From Pseudomonadota bacterium (GTDB taxonomy: Bacteria > Pseudomonadota > Alphaproteobacteria > Caulobacterales > Caulobacteraceae), in the NCBI GenBank assembly GCA_023428785.1, contig JAEYWU010000020.1, positions 1-22,768 on the forward strand: a stretch of DNA of 22,768 bases. The letters are read 5' to 3'. Position numbers and translations under genes: made by a program. How positions within the stretch are numbered: position 1 is the stretch's first letter; every line of letters begins with the position of its first letter. The notes below the pieces were generated by a model. That model was not told where the DNA came from. It saw only the letters and a program-made list of their open reading frames with translations, and did not search any database. Of the stretch, positions 22,249-22,768 are shown piece by piece.

Positions 22249-22293
22249 CTCAGGGTGACAGCGGACTTAGCAGACGATGTCAAAGACCGGTGG

Positions 22294-22401
22294 AGGCGTC
22301 AGTCTGGCGTCGCACAGGACTTGCGGGGATAAGCTGCGCTCGATTTTCGCCAGACGCCTGATCCCGCTGGATAAACGAGCGCGAAATGCGGGGGATCAGG
22401 C
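22294..22401 (+). other. Candidate structured leader: interlocking stems before the glycosyltransferase
   Basis: Within the gene-free stretch 22090-22475, three stems compete for the same bases. Stem A: AGGCGTC plus TGGC (22294-22300, 22305-22308) with GCCAGACGCCT (22349-22359). Stem B: GCCTGATCCC (22356-22365) with GGGATCAGGC (22392-22401), ten perfect pairs. Stem C: GCGCTCG (22336-22342) with CGAGCGC (22376-22382). A and B share 22356-22359, and C interlocks with both. It resembles a switching leader or small RNA, but matches no riboswitch or housekeeping RNA I know. The pairing is seen; being transcribed is a guess. Confidence 0.35.
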
Positions 22402-22475
22402 AAACGGCCCGTATGAATCGGCCGCGCCCCGACCCCATATGGACGCCAGCCCCCCTTGTGTGTGATCACCCCGTC

Positions 22476-22768
22476 ATGAACCTGACGATCGATGAGCGAT
22501 GGATCGAGGGCTGGCGCGGACCGCTGCTGGCGGCGCTGATCGCGCTGCTCGCGGGCCTGCCGACCCTGATGACGCTCGGCCCGCTGGATCGTGACGAGAG
22601 CCGCTTCGCCCAGGCGACGGCCCAGATGATCGAGACGGGCGACTACGTCGACATCCGCTTCCAGGACGAGCCGCGCCACAAGAAGCCGGTCGGCATCCAC
22701 TGGCTGCAGGCGGCGGCCGTGCGCGTGTTCTCGGACGTGGAGCGGCGCGACATCCGGCCCTACCGCAT
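22476..22768 (+). CDS. ArnT/PMT-like membrane glycosyltransferase, 5' part
   Basis: The first 97 codons of a gene cut by the window end. The product starts MNLTIDERWIEGWRGPLLAA, has a hydrophobic helix at about residues 17-35, then the first-loop signature LGPLDRDESRFAQATAQMIE with the acidic DRDE motif. RHKKPVGIHWLQAAAVRVF follows; both are typical of ArnT-type (GT83) glycosyltransferases that move sugars from polyprenyl phosphate carriers onto lipid A or other acceptors. The acceptor here is unknown. ATG 22476 follows 75 nt after the structured element; no strong Shine-Dalgarno is visible. Confidence 0.87.
   Translation, partial: MNLTIDERWIEGWRGPLLAALIALLAGLPTLMTLGPLDRDESRFAQATAQMIETGDYVDIRFQDEPRHKKPVGIHWLQAAAVRVFSDVERRDIRPYR

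Noticed and set aside
22277..22465. 62-codon plus-strand frame before the glycosyltransferase
   Set aside because: No ribosome-binding site, no recognisable protein features, and it lies across the inverted repeats.
22200..22470. tRNA, SRP RNA, RNase P RNA or tmRNA in the gene-free stretch
   Set aside because: No T-loop GTTCRANNC arrangement, GGAAGGAAGCAGC-type SRP core or RNase P core was seen on either strand.

Overview
This GC-rich window (roughly two thirds G+C by eye) comes from an alphaproteobacterium, most likely Caulobacteraceae and plausibly Brevundimonas-like. The reasons are a caa3/aa3 oxidase assembly operon in the alphaproteobacterial order, a GGDEF-EAL protein that looks like Caulobacter PdeA (degenerate GEDEF motif), a PodJ-type polar organiser behind CtrA-like TTAAC boxes and CcrM-type GANTC sites, and no trace of phage, plasmid or IS genes. 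The genus is an inference.

Left part (1-7186, + strand): the 3' end of ctaD, then ctaB, a 44-residue CoxF-like membrane protein, ctaG, ctaE, a DUF983 zinc-ribbon membrane protein and SURF1. Together they supply cytochrome c oxidase subunits I and III, heme O, CuB insertion and assembly. Overlapping start/stop codons continue into an M16 peptidase. An unrecognised lipoprotein and a RimJ-like acetyltransferase follow.

Middle (7203-12880, + strand): a predicted c-di-GMP phosphodiesterase (pdeA), a lone ABC-2 permease and a secreted M28 aminopeptidase-like protein. A promoter and hairpin leader then precede argD-argF, the arginine/ornithine genes.

Right part: a minus-strand pair (a pyridoxamine-phosphate-oxidase-like stress protein and a tiny two-TM protein) diverges from podJ across a 239-bp control region carrying CtrA-like boxes and an 8-bp direct repeat at 21-bp spacing. 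After podJ come a TauE/SafE permease and its usual partner of the TIGR02186 type, which here appears to lack a signal peptide. Converging on them are lhr-like helicase and pdeM (DNA repair, minus strand), and upstream of these a small Sel1-repeat lipoprotein.

The last gene-free stretch (22090-22475) has lower GC. It is dense in inverted repeats, including interlocking, mutually exclusive stems just ahead of an ArnT-like glycosyltransferase that runs off the window. That stretch is the least explained part. Nothing in the window amounts to a clearly new multi-gene system; most of it is core genome.
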